A stretch of 64,000 nt of DNA from Acidobacteriota bacterium (GCA_022821145.1 JAJEEE010000025.1:144050-208049), one strand, 5' to 3'; positions 52,745-63,157 are shown, counted from the stretch's first letter. Numbers and translations are program-made. Notes: generated from the letters alone by a model not told the origin.

Positions 52745-55700
52745 ATGATGGATTCAAACCGGCATGGCGGTCCCGGCCAAGAACCGCACACCCGCGCTGA
52801 AGCGCGCTCGTCGGAGTTTTCCGAGGACGATCGGCCGGTTGCGATCATCGGCATGGCCTGCCGCTTTCCCGGCGCCGACGGCCTGTCCGCCTTCTGGCGT
52901 CTGCTGGAATCCGGCGGCAACGCCGTGCAGAAGGGCCTTCCGGGGTCCGGCATCGGGCGCGTCGGCGCCATGTTTCCCGACGACACGGGACAGATCGAGG
53001 CCTGCCGGTTCGGCGCCTATCTCGACCTCGACGCCATTGACCGGTTCGACGCCGCCTTCTTCCGCATTTCGCCGGTCGAGGCGCAATTGCTGGATCCGCA
53101 GCAACGGCTGGTTCTCGAGACGAGCTGGCGAGCCTTCGAAGACGCGGGCATCGACCCCGACATGCTCAAGGACAGCCCGACCGGTGTCTATGCGGGTATC
53201 AGCAACAACGACTACCGCGGGCTGATCCTGGAGGCCAACGAAAACGCCGGTTCCGTCGAACCGGCCGCCAGTCTGTACGCGGTCACCGGCACGTCCCTGA
53301 ATACGGCGATCGGGAGGGTCGCCTTCGCTTTGGGCCTCGGGGGGCCGGCGATGGCGGTGGACACCGCCTGCTCGTCATCGCTGGTCGCGGCGCACCAGGC
53401 CGTGACGGGGCTGCAGCGGGGCGACGCGGACCTGGCGCTCGCCGGCGGCGTGAACATCATTCTCTCCGGCCGGCTTCTCGAATTTCGCGCCAACGCGGGG
53501 ATGTTGTCGCCGGACGGCCAATGCAAGACCTTCGATGCATCCGCCAACGGATACGTGAGGGGCGAGGGCTGCGGCATCCTGGTCCTGAAGCGGCTCGCCG
53601 ATGCGGAAGCTGACGGCGACCGCATCTGGGGAGTCATCCGGGGCTCGGCGCTCAACCAGGACGGCGCGAGCCCGGGTCTGACGGTTCCGAACGGGGCCGC
53701 GCAGGAACGCGTGATCCGGGCGGCGATGAAGCGGGCGGGAGTCGAGCCGTCGGACATCGACTATCTCGAGGCGCACGGCACCGGCACCGAGGTGGGCGAC
53801 CCGATCGAGATCAACGCGACGGCTGCTGTCTACGGGAACGATCGGGACCCGGACCGCCCGCTTCTGATCGGCTCGGTGAAAACGAATATCGGCCATCTGG
53901 AATCCGCTGCAGGCGTCGCGGGGCTGATCAAGACCGTGCTGGCGATGAACAAGGGCGTCATCCCGAAGCACCTCCATTTCCAGAACCCCAACCCGGAGAT
54001 GGACTGGGAACGGTTGCCGTTGCAGGTGACGTCCTCACCGACGCCATGGCCGAAAAGCGGCGACCGTCCGCCGCTGGCGGGCGTGAGCGGATTCGGATGG
54101 TCGGGAACGAACGCCCACGTCGTGCTCGAGGGATACACCTCGCCGGACGGCGCCGCGCCCCGCGTCGACGGAAGCGATTGGATCGCCGGCGCCCCGCGGC
54201 CGATCGCCGTTTCACTGCCGGCGTCCGTCGCGCCGCCGCCGTCGAAGGCCGCGCTGGCCCCCCGGGCAACGCGCCTGCTGCCGCTCTCCGGAAAGACGGA
54301 CGCGGCGCTTCGCGACGTGGCGGCGCGCTATCTCGAATGGCTCGACGGACATGAAGAGGCGCTCGTGGACGCAGGCGCGGCGACCGACCCCCTGCTGTCC
54401 GACATGGCATGGTCGGCCGGCGTCGGCCGGAGCCACTTCGGCTATCGGGCGGGTGTGGTGTTCCAGGACACCGAGTCGCTGCGTGCGGGTTTGCGGGCTG
54501 TTGCCGAAACGGACCGGAGACCGGCGCCGCGCAAGGCCGCGACCGTGGCGTTCGTCTACACCGGACAGGCCAGTCAATGGCCGGGCATGGGCGCGGCGCT
54601 GTACGAAAGCGAACCGGTGGTGCGCGCAATACTCGACCGGTGCGACCGAGTGCTCGTGGAAGAGCGGGACGCCTCGCTGCTCGACGTGATGTTCGGCCGG
54701 TCCGGCGCCGCGGGCGACCTGGATGACCCGCGGTGGAAACAGCCGGCGATCTACGCGCTCGAGTGCGCTCTCGCGGCGCTGTGGTCGAGCCTCGGCATCC
54801 GGCCCGACGTGGTGCTCGGACACAGCCTGGGAGAGATCGCGGCGGCGCATACGGCCGGCGTTTTCGGTCTGGAGGATGGCTTGCGCCTGTCGGCGCTTCG
54901 GGGAACGCTGATCGGCGCCCTGCCCGGCGAGGGGGCGATGGGGGCGGTATTCGCGCCGGCCTCGCGCGTCACCGAAGCGGTCGACGCGCACAATGCGGCA
55001 TCGCCGGGCCTGGGCCTCTCCATCGCCGCCGACAACGGGGCGCATCAGGTCATCAGCGGTCCGGCGGACGAGATCGCCGCGATCCTGGAACGTCTGGAAG
55101 CGGCCGACGTCCGGGTCGCCCGGCTGCGCAAGAGCCCCGCCTACCACAGCGCGATGATCGAGCCCGCGATGGACGATCTGGAGGCGGCGCTCTCCGAGTT
55201 TGCCTTCGCGCGGCCGTCGCTCCCTTTCGTCAGCAACCTCAGCGGCCAGACCCTCGGTTCGGGGGAAGCGCTCGATGCGGGGTACTGGCGCCGGCAGATG
55301 CGGGCTCCGGTCGCTTACCGAGCCTGCGTCGAGACGCTGGCGGGACTCGGCGTGGACGCGGTCGTCGAGATCGGTCCGCACGCCGTGCTCGGGCCGATGA
55401 CCTCGCTTGCGTGGCCGGGCGCCGGCGGGAACGCGGAGCCCGCCGTGGTGTCGAGCCTCAGCCGGCCCGCGACCGGCGAAGACCGGCCGGCGCCGGGATC
55501 CGGCGGCGGCTTCGTCGAGGCCGTCGCCGGCGTCTACGAGGCGGGATTGTCATTGCACTTCGACGGTCTCTTCGCCGGCGAGGAACGGCGCCGCATCTCT
55601 CTGCCGGGCTATCCCTTCCAGCGCGAGCGCTACTGGGTCGAGGCGCCCAGGCGGCGTCGGCGGGGAACCGGTCACCCGTTGCTGGGTGTGCGGCATGATT

Positions 55701-58700
55701 CGGCGAGCGGCGAGGTCAGTTTCGACACCGAGCTGTTCCCCTCCGACCCCGCATGGCTCGGCGACCACCGCGTGTTCGACCGGCTCGTGGCGCCCGGCGC
55801 GCTGTACGGCGCCATGGCGGCGTCGGCCTCGACCGCCGGCCACCCGGGCGCGGCCCTGGTCGAGGACTTCGAGATGCGGACCGCGCTGGTCTTTCCACAG
55901 ACGGACGGCGCCGACGGACGCGAGGAAGAGGGCTGCCGCCTGCAGGTGCTGCTCGATGACCCGGGCGACGACACGTCGCGACGTGTTCGGATCCTGAGCC
56001 GGCGTGCGAACGAAGAAGAGTGGACTCTGCACGCCGAGGGCCGGATCTCGACGAGTCCGGATTCGCCGGCAGACGGCGCGGGGATGGATCCGGCGCGAAC
56101 GAAGGCGGACATGGCGCCGGTGGACCTCACGGCCTACTACCGCGGCAAGGCCGAAGTCGGGATCGATCTCGGCCCGTCCTTCCGCACGCTCGAGGCGCTC
56201 TGGTCCCGGCCGGGCGAGGCGTTGGGCGAGATATCCCTTCCCGACTCCGTCGGCCGGAGCGGGCTGGATATCCACCCGCTCGTGCTCGACGGCTGTTTCC
56301 AGGTCATGGCTGCGGCCCGCGCACAGGACGAATCCGGCGAGCCGGTCACGTATCTGCCCTTCGGCTGGAAACGGCTCGCGTTGCCGGCGCGATTGCCGGA
56401 TCGACTGCTGTGCCATGTGCGAACGCGACCGGAACCGGATGGCGGCGACACGGTATCGCGGGAGGTGATCCACGCGGACATCGCACTCTATGACGTCGGC
56501 GGCGCCCCGATCGGCACGCTGACCGGGTACACGGTGAAGCGGGCGACGCGCAGCGCGCTGCTCGCGGCGGTCGAGGGCATCGACGAGTTGCTCTACGAAG
56601 TCGTATGGCGTGATTGCCCCCTGCCGCCGGGCATGCCGGCCGCGGACTTCCTGCCGGGTCCGTCCGAGACCGCTTCCCGCTCGAAGCTGTTCTCCAGTTA
56701 TCTGGCCGATGAGGGCGTCGCGGTCGCTGACGAGACCGACCTGCAAGGCGAATTGCAGCGCGTGTCGTGGTGCTACGCGCTCTCCGCGCTCGAGACACTG
56801 GGGTGGGAGCGCATCACGGGCGCGGTCGCGGACCCGGAAGAACTGCGCGAGCACCTGGAAGTGTTGCCTGAGCACGCGAACCTGTTGCGCCGGATGCTCG
56901 AACTCCTGGCCCGTTCAGGCGTGTTGCGGGTGGAGGACACGGGCTTCGTCGTATCGGTCGGAGCCGGCGAGCCGTTGCCCGATCGAATGCCGCGCGACTC
57001 CGAGGCTTATCTGACGGAGGTGACGGAGCGCTTTCCGTATGCCGTAAACGAGATCGGGCTTTTTCGGCGCTGCGCCGGGGCCCTGCCCGAGGTGCTTCGC
57101 GGCAATCAGGACCCGTTGTCACTGCTGTTCGGCGAGGCGAAGCCCACGGCCGGCGATCTGTATCGGCTGTCGCCGGTTTGGCGGGCAGCGAACCGGATGA
57201 TTGCCAAAGTGGTTCGGACGCTCGTGGACAACTTGCCGGACGGACGGCGGCTGCGCGTGCTGGAGGTGGGCGCCGGAATAGGCTCGGCGACCGAGACCAT
57301 CCTGCCCGAGCTTCCCGCCGGACGCTTCGACCTCATGTACACCGACATCTCCGCGGGCTTCTTCGCGGATGCGGAAGCGCGCTTCGGCGCGAGCGGCGCT
57401 TCGATCGACTACCGGGTGCTGGACATCGAGAAAGACCCGATGGACCAGGGCTTCGAGCCCCATGGCCATGACCTGATCATCGCGGCCAACGTGTTGCACG
57501 CCACGCGCAATCTGGACGAGACGCTTGCCCACTGCCGGGCGCTGCTCGCGCCGTCGGGGCTGCTCGTGGCGCTCGAGAACCAACGCGGCCGGGATTGGAT
57601 GGACCTGATCTTCGGTCAGCTCGACGGATGGTGGCGTTTCGCCGATCGCTACCGGCCAAACCATGCCCTGGCGGGGCCCGACGTGTGGAATCAGGCGCTC
57701 GCCGGCAGCGGGTTCGCCGAATCCGAGGTTCTTGGCGTGGACCGGTCGGAAGCGGCCGGCCCGCCGGATCGAGGGGTGATCGTGGCGCAGGGTCCCGCCA
57801 GGATCGACTTGCCCCGGGGCGCATGGATTCTGGTTGCGGACCCGGGCGGTACGGCCGCGGCGGTGGCGACGCAGCTCGCGGCGCGGAATCAGCGAGTGGT
57901 CCTCGCACGCGGAGCGACGGAGGGCCCGGGCGAGGCGGCCGACAACGGCGCCGGCGTCGTCGCAGCAACGGTCGAAACGGAACAGCGCGATTCCTGGCGA
58001 TCGTTGGTCGAAGACCTGCCCGGCGATGTGCCCTTTTCGGGCGTCGTGCATCTCGTCGCGCAGGATGGTCACGGCGCGGGCGCAACAACCGCGCAAATGG
58101 CGGCGGACGCGAAACGGGCGGCGGCGAGCGCGCTCGCGCTCATACAGGGCCTCGCGGATGCAGACGCCCTGCCCGAGAAGGGCGTGTGGTTCGTCAGCCG
58201 GGGCGCGCAGGTGCTGGAACGGGAGCGGACCGGGCAATTGGCCGGCGCCGCTCTCTGGGGCCTCGGCAAGGTGGTGGCGCGGGAGATGCCCCACCTGCAA
58301 CCGCGGATGCTCGACCTCGACCCCGAGGCGGAAGAACCGCAAGCCGTCCTCGCCGATGAGTTGCTGTTTCCCGATTCGGAGACCCACATCGCGCATCGCC
58401 AGGGGCGCCGCCAGGCGGCCCGGCTGGTTCGGACCGGCGCCGGCGGGGAGCGTCTCGACCTGCCTGACGAGGCGAATTGGGTTCTGGCGCCCGACGAGGG
58501 CGGGGCGATCGAGGCACTGCAGGCCCGGCCGCTGGCGGCACGCGCCTTGGAGCCGAGGGAGGTGCGCATCTCGGTCGAGGCGTGCGGGCTCAACTTCCTG
58601 GATCTGTTCCGCGCCATGGGCCTTGTCGAGGAAGGAGTGCTGGGCGAGGAAATGTGCGGCCGGATCGTCGAAATCGGCTCGGACGTCACCACCGTCTCCG

Positions 58701-61700
58701 TGGGCGATCGCGTGGTCGGCTCCGGTATCGGCACTTTCGGTCCGGAGGTGGTGACGCGAGAGGAGCTGGTGACGCTGGCGCCCCCGAACATGTCCCTGGC
58801 CGCGCTCGCCACGATCCCGTCGGTATTCGTGACATCCGTGTTGTCGTTCGAGCTTGCCGCGCTGAAAGCCGGAGACCGGGTGCTGATTCACGCCGGCGCG
58901 GGCGGCGTGGGACTTGCAGCCATCCAGCTCGCCCAAGCCGCGGGCGCCGAGGTGTTCGCCACGGCGAGCGCGCGCAAGCGAGCCTACCTCCGCTCGCTCG
59001 GCGTCGATCACGTGTTCGACAGCCGCTCAACGGCGTTCGGTCGGGACATCCTCGACGCTACGGGCGGCGCCGGCATCGACATCGTGCTCAACAGCCTCAC
59101 GGGCGAGGGCTTCATCGAGGCGAGCCTTTCCTGCCTCGCACATGGTGGGCGCTTCGTCGAATTGTCGAGACGAGACATCCTCAGCGAGGAAGAAATGGCG
59201 GCCCTGCGGCCGGATGTCGCGTACTCGATCCTGGACCTCTACACACTGAAGCAACACCGACCGGAGCGCCAGGGCGCGGCCCTGAGAGGGGTGATCGACC
59301 GGATGGCGGCCGGGGAACTGACACCGCTCATGCACACACGGTGGCCTCTTGCCGAGGCGAGCCGCGCCATGAGGTACATGCGCGCCGCCCGGCACATCGG
59401 CAAGATCGTGCTGACGCTGCCGCCGCTCCGAAACGGCCGACTGCGCCAGGACCGGACCTACCTGGTGACCGGCGGTCTGGGCGGCATCGGCCGCGCGCTG
59501 GTCGAATGGCTCGCCGAATGCGGCGCGGGCGCGATCGTGATGAACGGACGGCGCCCGCCGGACGCGGCAGCCGAAGAGGTGATCGACCGGTTGCGCGGAC
59601 GCGGGTTCAAGGTCGAGGTCGAGATCGCGGACGTGACGGACCCGGACGCGCTGGACGCCATGCTGGCGCGGATCGACCGGGAACTGCCGCCGCTCGGCGG
59701 TGTGATCCACAGCGTGGGCGTGTTGTCGGACGCCGCGCTTGGAAATCAGAGCTGGAAGAGCTTCGAGACCGTTCTTTGGCCGAAGATACTGGGGGCTTGG
59801 CACCTGCACCGCGCGACGATGGAACGCGATCTGGACATGTTCGTCCTGTTCTCGAGCGTCGCCGGCATTCTTGGAAATCCGGGCCAGTCCAACCATGCGG
59901 CGGCCAATGCCTTTCTCGATCAGCTTGCCGCCCACCGGCGCGCGCTGGGACTTCCGGGGCAGGCCATCGCCTGGGGAGCGTGGTCCGGGTTGGGCGAAGC
60001 GGAAGAGCAGCGGGAACGGATCGCCGGGCAGCGTGAGGCGGCCGGCGGCGGCTGGTTCTCACCGGAGCAGGGGTTCAAGGCATTCGAGCGCCTGCTGCGG
60101 CAGGACGCGGCCAGCGCCGTGGTGGCGGCGGTGGACTGGCCGGTGTTCGGAGACTCCGTTGGAGGCCGTCCGCGCTTTCTGGAGGAGCTGCTCACCGTGG
60201 ACATGGTGCAGGGCGACGGTTCGCACTCTTCGGAGAACGTGCTCGAACAGCTCGCCTCGACGCCGGCGGCGGGACGCGAGGACCTGCTCGTCTCGTTCCT
60301 GCAGCGGGAAGTTCAGGCGGTGCTGAGGTTGCCGGCCGCGCCGGATCCCACGGTCGGGTTCTTCGACCTGGGAATGGATTCCCTGATGGCGGTCGAGCTG
60401 CGGAACCGCCTGAACCGCGCCTTCGCCGATACCTATGCGGCGCCCAACACCCTGGTGTTCGACTACCCGACCATCGCCGATCTCGCTCGTCACCTGGTGG
60501 ACGCGCTCGGCGAGCCCGCCCCGGCGCCCGAGGCGGCGTCGGCTCCGGAACCGCAGCCGGCGGTCAGGCGCCCGGACGATGGAATCGCGATCGTCGGCAT
60601 GGCGTGCCGATTTCCGGGTGCGCCGGACATTACGGCCTTCTGGCGCCAGCTCGCCACCGGCCGCGACGCGGTGACTGACGGGCGGCAGGACGACGGGTCG
60701 TGGACGGGGGTCGCGGGCGACCCGGCAATCGAGGACGACATGTTGCGGCGTGGCGGGTTCGTCGAGGAGATCGACCGCTTCGACGCTCGCTTCTTCGGTA
60801 TGACGCCAATCGCCGCGCGTTTGACGGACCCGCAGCAACGGCTGCTTCTGGAAACGAGTTGGCGGGCGCTCGAGGACGCGGGGATCGATCCCGAGGGCCT
60901 GAGGGGCAGCCGCACCGGGGTCTATGCGGGAATCTCGACCAGCGAATACCGCGAAGTGATGATGTCGGCCGGCGGCGAGGGCCTCAACTATCTCGGCACT
61001 GCCAGCGGCATGGCGGTCGGCGGCGTCGCGTTCAGGCTGGGTCTCACCGGGCCGGCGATGCCGGTGATGCTCAACTGCGCGGCTTCGCTGGTCACGGTGC
61101 AACAGGCGGCCGCGGGCCTGCGGAAGGGGGAGGTGGACCTGGCGCTGGTCGGCGGCGTGAACGCGATCTTTTCGCCCGGACTGACCCGGGAGATGGCGGC
61201 TCTGGGAATGTTGTCGCGGCACGGACGCTGCAAGACTTTCGACGCCTCCGCCGACGGTTTCGTGCGTGGCGAGGGGTGCGGGATGGTCGTCCTCAAGCGT
61301 CTGGAGGAGGCCGAGGCCGATGGCGACCGCATCTGGGCGGTGATCCGGGGCGCGGCCGTCAACCAGAACGGGGCGACTGCGGGGCCGACCGTGCCGAACG
61401 GCCCGGCGCAGGAACGGGTGATCGAGGAGGCTCTGGAGCAGGCAGGCGTTCGGCCGTCGGAGGTGGACTACCTCGAGGCGCACGGGGCGGGATCGGAGAT
61501 GGGCGACCCGATCGAGTTACAAGCCGCGGGGGCGGTTTACGGCAGGGAGCGCGACGTCGATCGCCCGTTGTTGATCGGTTCCGTCAAGACCAATATCGGG
61601 CACCTGGAATCGGCGGCCGGGGTCGCCGCGCTGATCAAGGTTGTCCTGTCCATGCGCCATGGCCGGGTTCCGAAGCACCTGCATTTTCAGGACCCGAACC

Positions 61701-63103
61701 CGCATGTGGACTGGGACCGGCTGCCGGTGCGCGTGGTGTCGGCGGCGATGGATTGGCCGCGGAGGCCGGACGGTCCGCCGCGTGCCGGGGTCAGCGCGTT
61801 CGGTATATCCGGGACGAACGCGCATGTCGTCGTGGAGGGTTACCACGGCCCGAACGACGTCTCTCCCGGTCCCGACGGCGCCCCGCGGACGGTCGCCGTC
61901 TCGCTTCCGGATCCCTTCGCCGGGCTCGAGCACGGACAGGACGGACTCGCCGCACGCGGAACACGGCTTCTGCCGCTCTCCGCAAAGTCGGACGCATCGC
62001 TTCGGAAACTGGCGGGACGGTATCGCGCATGGCTCGATGAGCGCGAATCTGCGCTCGCCGAGGCAGGCGCGGCGTCCGATCCGATGCTCTCGGACATGGC
62101 GTGGACCGCTGGCGTGGGTCGGAGTCACTTCGTCCACCGCGCGGCCGTGGTGTTGCGGGACTGCGAGTCGCTGCGCAAGGGTCTGCAGGCCGTCGCGGAA
62201 GCAGGCGGGAGATCGCGACCCGCAACGGCGGCCAAGGTCGCATTCGTCTATCCCGGCCACGGGAACGGGTGGGCCGGGATGGGTGAGGCGCTGTATGCGA
62301 GCGAGCCGGTGGTGCGCACCGTTCTCGACCGCTGCGAAGATGTGCTGGACGAGATACGCGGCGCCTCGCTGCTGGACACGATGTTCGGGCGGCCCGGTTC
62401 TGCAGCGAACTCAGGCGATCCTCGGTGGGAGCGCCCGGCAATCTACGCGCTCGAATGCGCGCTCACGGCGCTCTGGTCCAGTGTCGGCCTTCGGCCGGGC
62501 ATGGCGCTCGGGCACGGTTCCGGCGCGCTGGCGGCGGCGCAGGCCGCGGGCGTGTTCAGCCTGGAGGACGGCTTGCGCCTGGCCGCGGCCCTGGACGATC
62601 CGGGTGCGGTACTGGAGGGCGTTCGGACGGACGTGCCGTCGCTGACGCTGGTAGACGGTGTGTCGGGCCGCGTGGTCGGACCCGATGACGTCATGGCTGC
62701 GGCGTATTGGGGCCGGCACGCGGCGGGCGAGCCGCCGGCGTTCGAGCAATGCCGCGGCGCGCTGGCCGCGCTGGCTGTCGATGTGGTCGTCGAGGTCGGC
62801 CCGGACGCGGTGCTGGCGGCAACGCTGACGGAGGCGTGGCCGGACGCGGACGGCAACGCGGCTCGGCCGGTCGTCCTGTCGAGCGTGGGGAGGTCGCCGG
62901 ATCCCGAGGCGACGTCCGAGCCGCAGTCGGGCGCCGGCTTCCTGGACGCGGTCGCCGGGGCCTACGAGGCGGGGCTCGCGTTGTCGTTCGCGGGGCTCTT
63001 CGCGGGGGAAACGCGCCGTCGGATCTCGCTGCCCGACTATCCCTTCGAACGGCGACGCCAATGGATCCAGATGCGGGAGCGACAGATCGGAACGCCGACC
63101 TGA
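52745..63103 (+). CDS. Modular type I polyketide synthase, KS-AT-DH-MT-ER-KR-ACP-KS-AT(degenerate)
   Basis: 3452 residues. Module 1: KS about 30-460 (VDTACSSSLVA, Cys209; HGTGTEVGD; KTNIGHLES), AT 600-890 (GHSLGE, Ser694; PAYHSAM, His801), DH 975-1270 (His1008 in DHRVFDRLVAPG; Asp1182 in DGCFQ), C-methyltransferase around the SAM site VGAGIG 1508-1513, structural half-domain 1670-1900, ER 1910-2230 (NADPH loop GAGGVG 2051-2056), KR 2235-2440 (GGLGGIG 2243-2249; the active-site tyrosine position is His2384 in SNHAAAN), ACP with Ser2546 (GMDSLMAVE). Module 2: KS 2612-3035 (Cys2778 in NCAASLV; HGAGSEMGD; KTNIGHLES) and an AT remnant 3165-3440 (GHGSGA, Gly3258 at the serine position; about 90 residues missing). 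The protein stops in the post-AT linker; no ACP or thioesterase. Module 1 has all domains for full reduction plus C-methylation. No clear Shine-Dalgarno precedes the ATGATG start. Confidence 0.95.
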   Translation: MMDSNRHGGPGQEPHTRAEARSSEFSEDDRPVAIIGMACRFPGADGLSAFWRLLESGGNAVQKGLPGSGIGRVGAMFPDDTGQIEACRFGAYLDLDAIDRFDAAFFRISPVEAQLLDPQQRLVLETSWRAFEDAGIDPDMLKDSPTGVYAGISNNDYRGLILEANENAGSVEPAASLYAVTGTSLNTAIGRVAFALGLGGPAMAVDTACSSSLVAAHQAVTGLQRGDADLALAGGVNIILSGRLLEFRANAGMLSPDGQCKTFDASANGYVRGEGCGILVLKRLADAEADGDRIWGVIRGSALNQDGASPGLTVPNGAAQERVIRAAMKRAGVEPSDIDYLEAHGTGTEVGDPIEINATAAVYGNDRDPDRPLLIGSVKTNIGHLESAAGVAGLIKTVLAMNKGVIPKHLHFQNPNPEMDWERLPLQVTSSPTPWPKSGDRPPLAGVSGFGWSGTNAHVVLEGYTSPDGAAPRVDGSDWIAGAPRPIAVSLPASVAPPPSKAALAPRATRLLPLSGKTDAALRDVAARYLEWLDGHEEALVDAGAATDPLLSDMAWSAGVGRSHFGYRAGVVFQDTESLRAGLRAVAETDRRPAPRKAATVAFVYTGQASQWPGMGAALYESEPVVRAILDRCDRVLVEERDASLLDVMFGRSGAAGDLDDPRWKQPAIYALECALAALWSSLGIRPDVVLGHSLGEIAAAHTAGVFGLEDGLRLSALRGTLIGALPGEGAMGAVFAPASRVTEAVDAHNAASPGLGLSIAADNGAHQVISGPADEIAAILERLEAADVRVARLRKSPAYHSAMIEPAMDDLEAALSEFAFARPSLPFVSNLSGQTLGSGEALDAGYWRRQMRAPVAYRACVETLAGLGVDAVVEIGPHAVLGPMTSLAWPGAGGNAEPAVVSSLSRPATGEDRPAPGSGGGFVEAVAGVYEAGLSLHFDGLFAGEERRRISLPGYPFQRERYWVEAPRRRRRGTGHPLLGVRHDSASGEVSFDTELFPSDPAWLGDHRVFDRLVAPGALYGAMAASASTAGHPGAALVEDFEMRTALVFPQTDGADGREEEGCRLQVLLDDPGDDTSRRVRILSRRANEEEWTLHAEGRISTSPDSPADGAGMDPARTKADMAPVDLTAYYRGKAEVGIDLGPSFRTLEALWSRPGEALGEISLPDSVGRSGLDIHPLVLDGCFQVMAAARAQDESGEPVTYLPFGWKRLALPARLPDRLLCHVRTRPEPDGGDTVSREVIHADIALYDVGGAPIGTLTGYTVKRATRSALLAAVEGIDELLYEVVWRDCPLPPGMPAADFLPGPSETASRSKLFSSYLADEGVAVADETDLQGELQRVSWCYALSALETLGWERITGAVADPEELREHLEVLPEHANLLRRMLELLARSGVLRVEDTGFVVSVGAGEPLPDRMPRDSEAYLTEVTERFPYAVNEIGLFRRCAGALPEVLRGNQDPLSLLFGEAKPTAGDLYRLSPVWRAANRMIAKVVRTLVDNLPDGRRLRVLEVGAGIGSATETILPELPAGRFDLMYTDISAGFFADAEARFGASGASIDYRVLDIEKDPMDQGFEPHGHDLIIAANVLHATRNLDETLAHCRALLAPSGLLVALENQRGRDWMDLIFGQLDGWWRFADRYRPNHALAGPDVWNQALAGSGFAESEVLGVDRSEAAGPPDRGVIVAQGPARIDLPRGAWILVADPGGTAAAVATQLAARNQRVVLARGATEGPGEAADNGAGVVAATVETEQRDSWRSLVEDLPGDVPFSGVVHLVAQDGHGAGATTAQMAADAKRAAASALALIQGLADADALPEKGVWFVSRGAQVLERERTGQLAGAALWGLGKVVAREMPHLQPRMLDLDPEAEEPQAVLADELLFPDSETHIAHRQGRRQAARLVRTGAGGERLDLPDEANWVLAPDEGGAIEALQARPLAARALEPREVRISVEACGLNFLDLFRAMGLVEEGVLGEEMCGRIVEIGSDVTTVSVGDRVVGSGIGTFGPEVVTREELVTLAPPNMSLAALATIPSVFVTSVLSFELAALKAGDRVLIHAGAGGVGLAAIQLAQAAGAEVFATASARKRAYLRSLGVDHVFDSRSTAFGRDILDATGGAGIDIVLNSLTGEGFIEASLSCLAHGGRFVELSRRDILSEEEMAALRPDVAYSILDLYTLKQHRPERQGAALRGVIDRMAAGELTPLMHTRWPLAEASRAMRYMRAARHIGKIVLTLPPLRNGRLRQDRTYLVTGGLGGIGRALVEWLAECGAGAIVMNGRRPPDAAAEEVIDRLRGRGFKVEVEIADVTDPDALDAMLARIDRELPPLGGVIHSVGVLSDAALGNQSWKSFETVLWPKILGAWHLHRATMERDLDMFVLFSSVAGILGNPGQSNHAAANAFLDQLAAHRRALGLPGQAIAWGAWSGLGEAEEQRERIAGQREAAGGGWFSPEQGFKAFERLLRQDAASAVVAAVDWPVFGDSVGGRPRFLEELLTVDMVQGDGSHSSENVLEQLASTPAAGREDLLVSFLQREVQAVLRLPAAPDPTVGFFDLGMDSLMAVELRNRLNRAFADTYAAPNTLVFDYPTIADLARHLVDALGEPAPAPEAASAPEPQPAVRRPDDGIAIVGMACRFPGAPDITAFWRQLATGRDAVTDGRQDDGSWTGVAGDPAIEDDMLRRGGFVEEIDRFDARFFGMTPIAARLTDPQQRLLLETSWRALEDAGIDPEGLRGSRTGVYAGISTSEYREVMMSAGGEGLNYLGTASGMAVGGVAFRLGLTGPAMPVMLNCAASLVTVQQAAAGLRKGEVDLALVGGVNAIFSPGLTREMAALGMLSRHGRCKTFDASADGFVRGEGCGMVVLKRLEEAEADGDRIWAVIRGAAVNQNGATAGPTVPNGPAQERVIEEALEQAGVRPSEVDYLEAHGAGSEMGDPIELQAAGAVYGRERDVDRPLLIGSVKTNIGHLESAAGVAALIKVVLSMRHGRVPKHLHFQDPNPHVDWDRLPVRVVSAAMDWPRRPDGPPRAGVSAFGISGTNAHVVVEGYHGPNDVSPGPDGAPRTVAVSLPDPFAGLEHGQDGLAARGTRLLPLSAKSDASLRKLAGRYRAWLDERESALAEAGAASDPMLSDMAWTAGVGRSHFVHRAAVVLRDCESLRKGLQAVAEAGGRSRPATAAKVAFVYPGHGNGWAGMGEALYASEPVVRTVLDRCEDVLDEIRGASLLDTMFGRPGSAANSGDPRWERPAIYALECALTALWSSVGLRPGMALGHGSGALAAAQAAGVFSLEDGLRLAAALDDPGAVLEGVRTDVPSLTLVDGVSGRVVGPDDVMAAAYWGRHAAGEPPAFEQCRGALAALAVDVVVEVGPDAVLAATLTEAWPDADGNAARPVVLSSVGRSPDPEATSEPQSGAGFLDAVAGAYEAGLALSFAGLFAGETRRRISLPDYPFERRRQWIQMRERQIGTPT

Positions 63104-63157
63104 TACCGTTCGTTGCGCTCGAAAAACTCGCGAGTCACCGAGTCCAGGGCCGGAACG

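Noticed and set aside
63128-63137. Palindrome ACTCGCGAGT just after the synthase stop
   Set aside because: Ten bases are too short for a terminator; such GC palindromes are expected by chance here.
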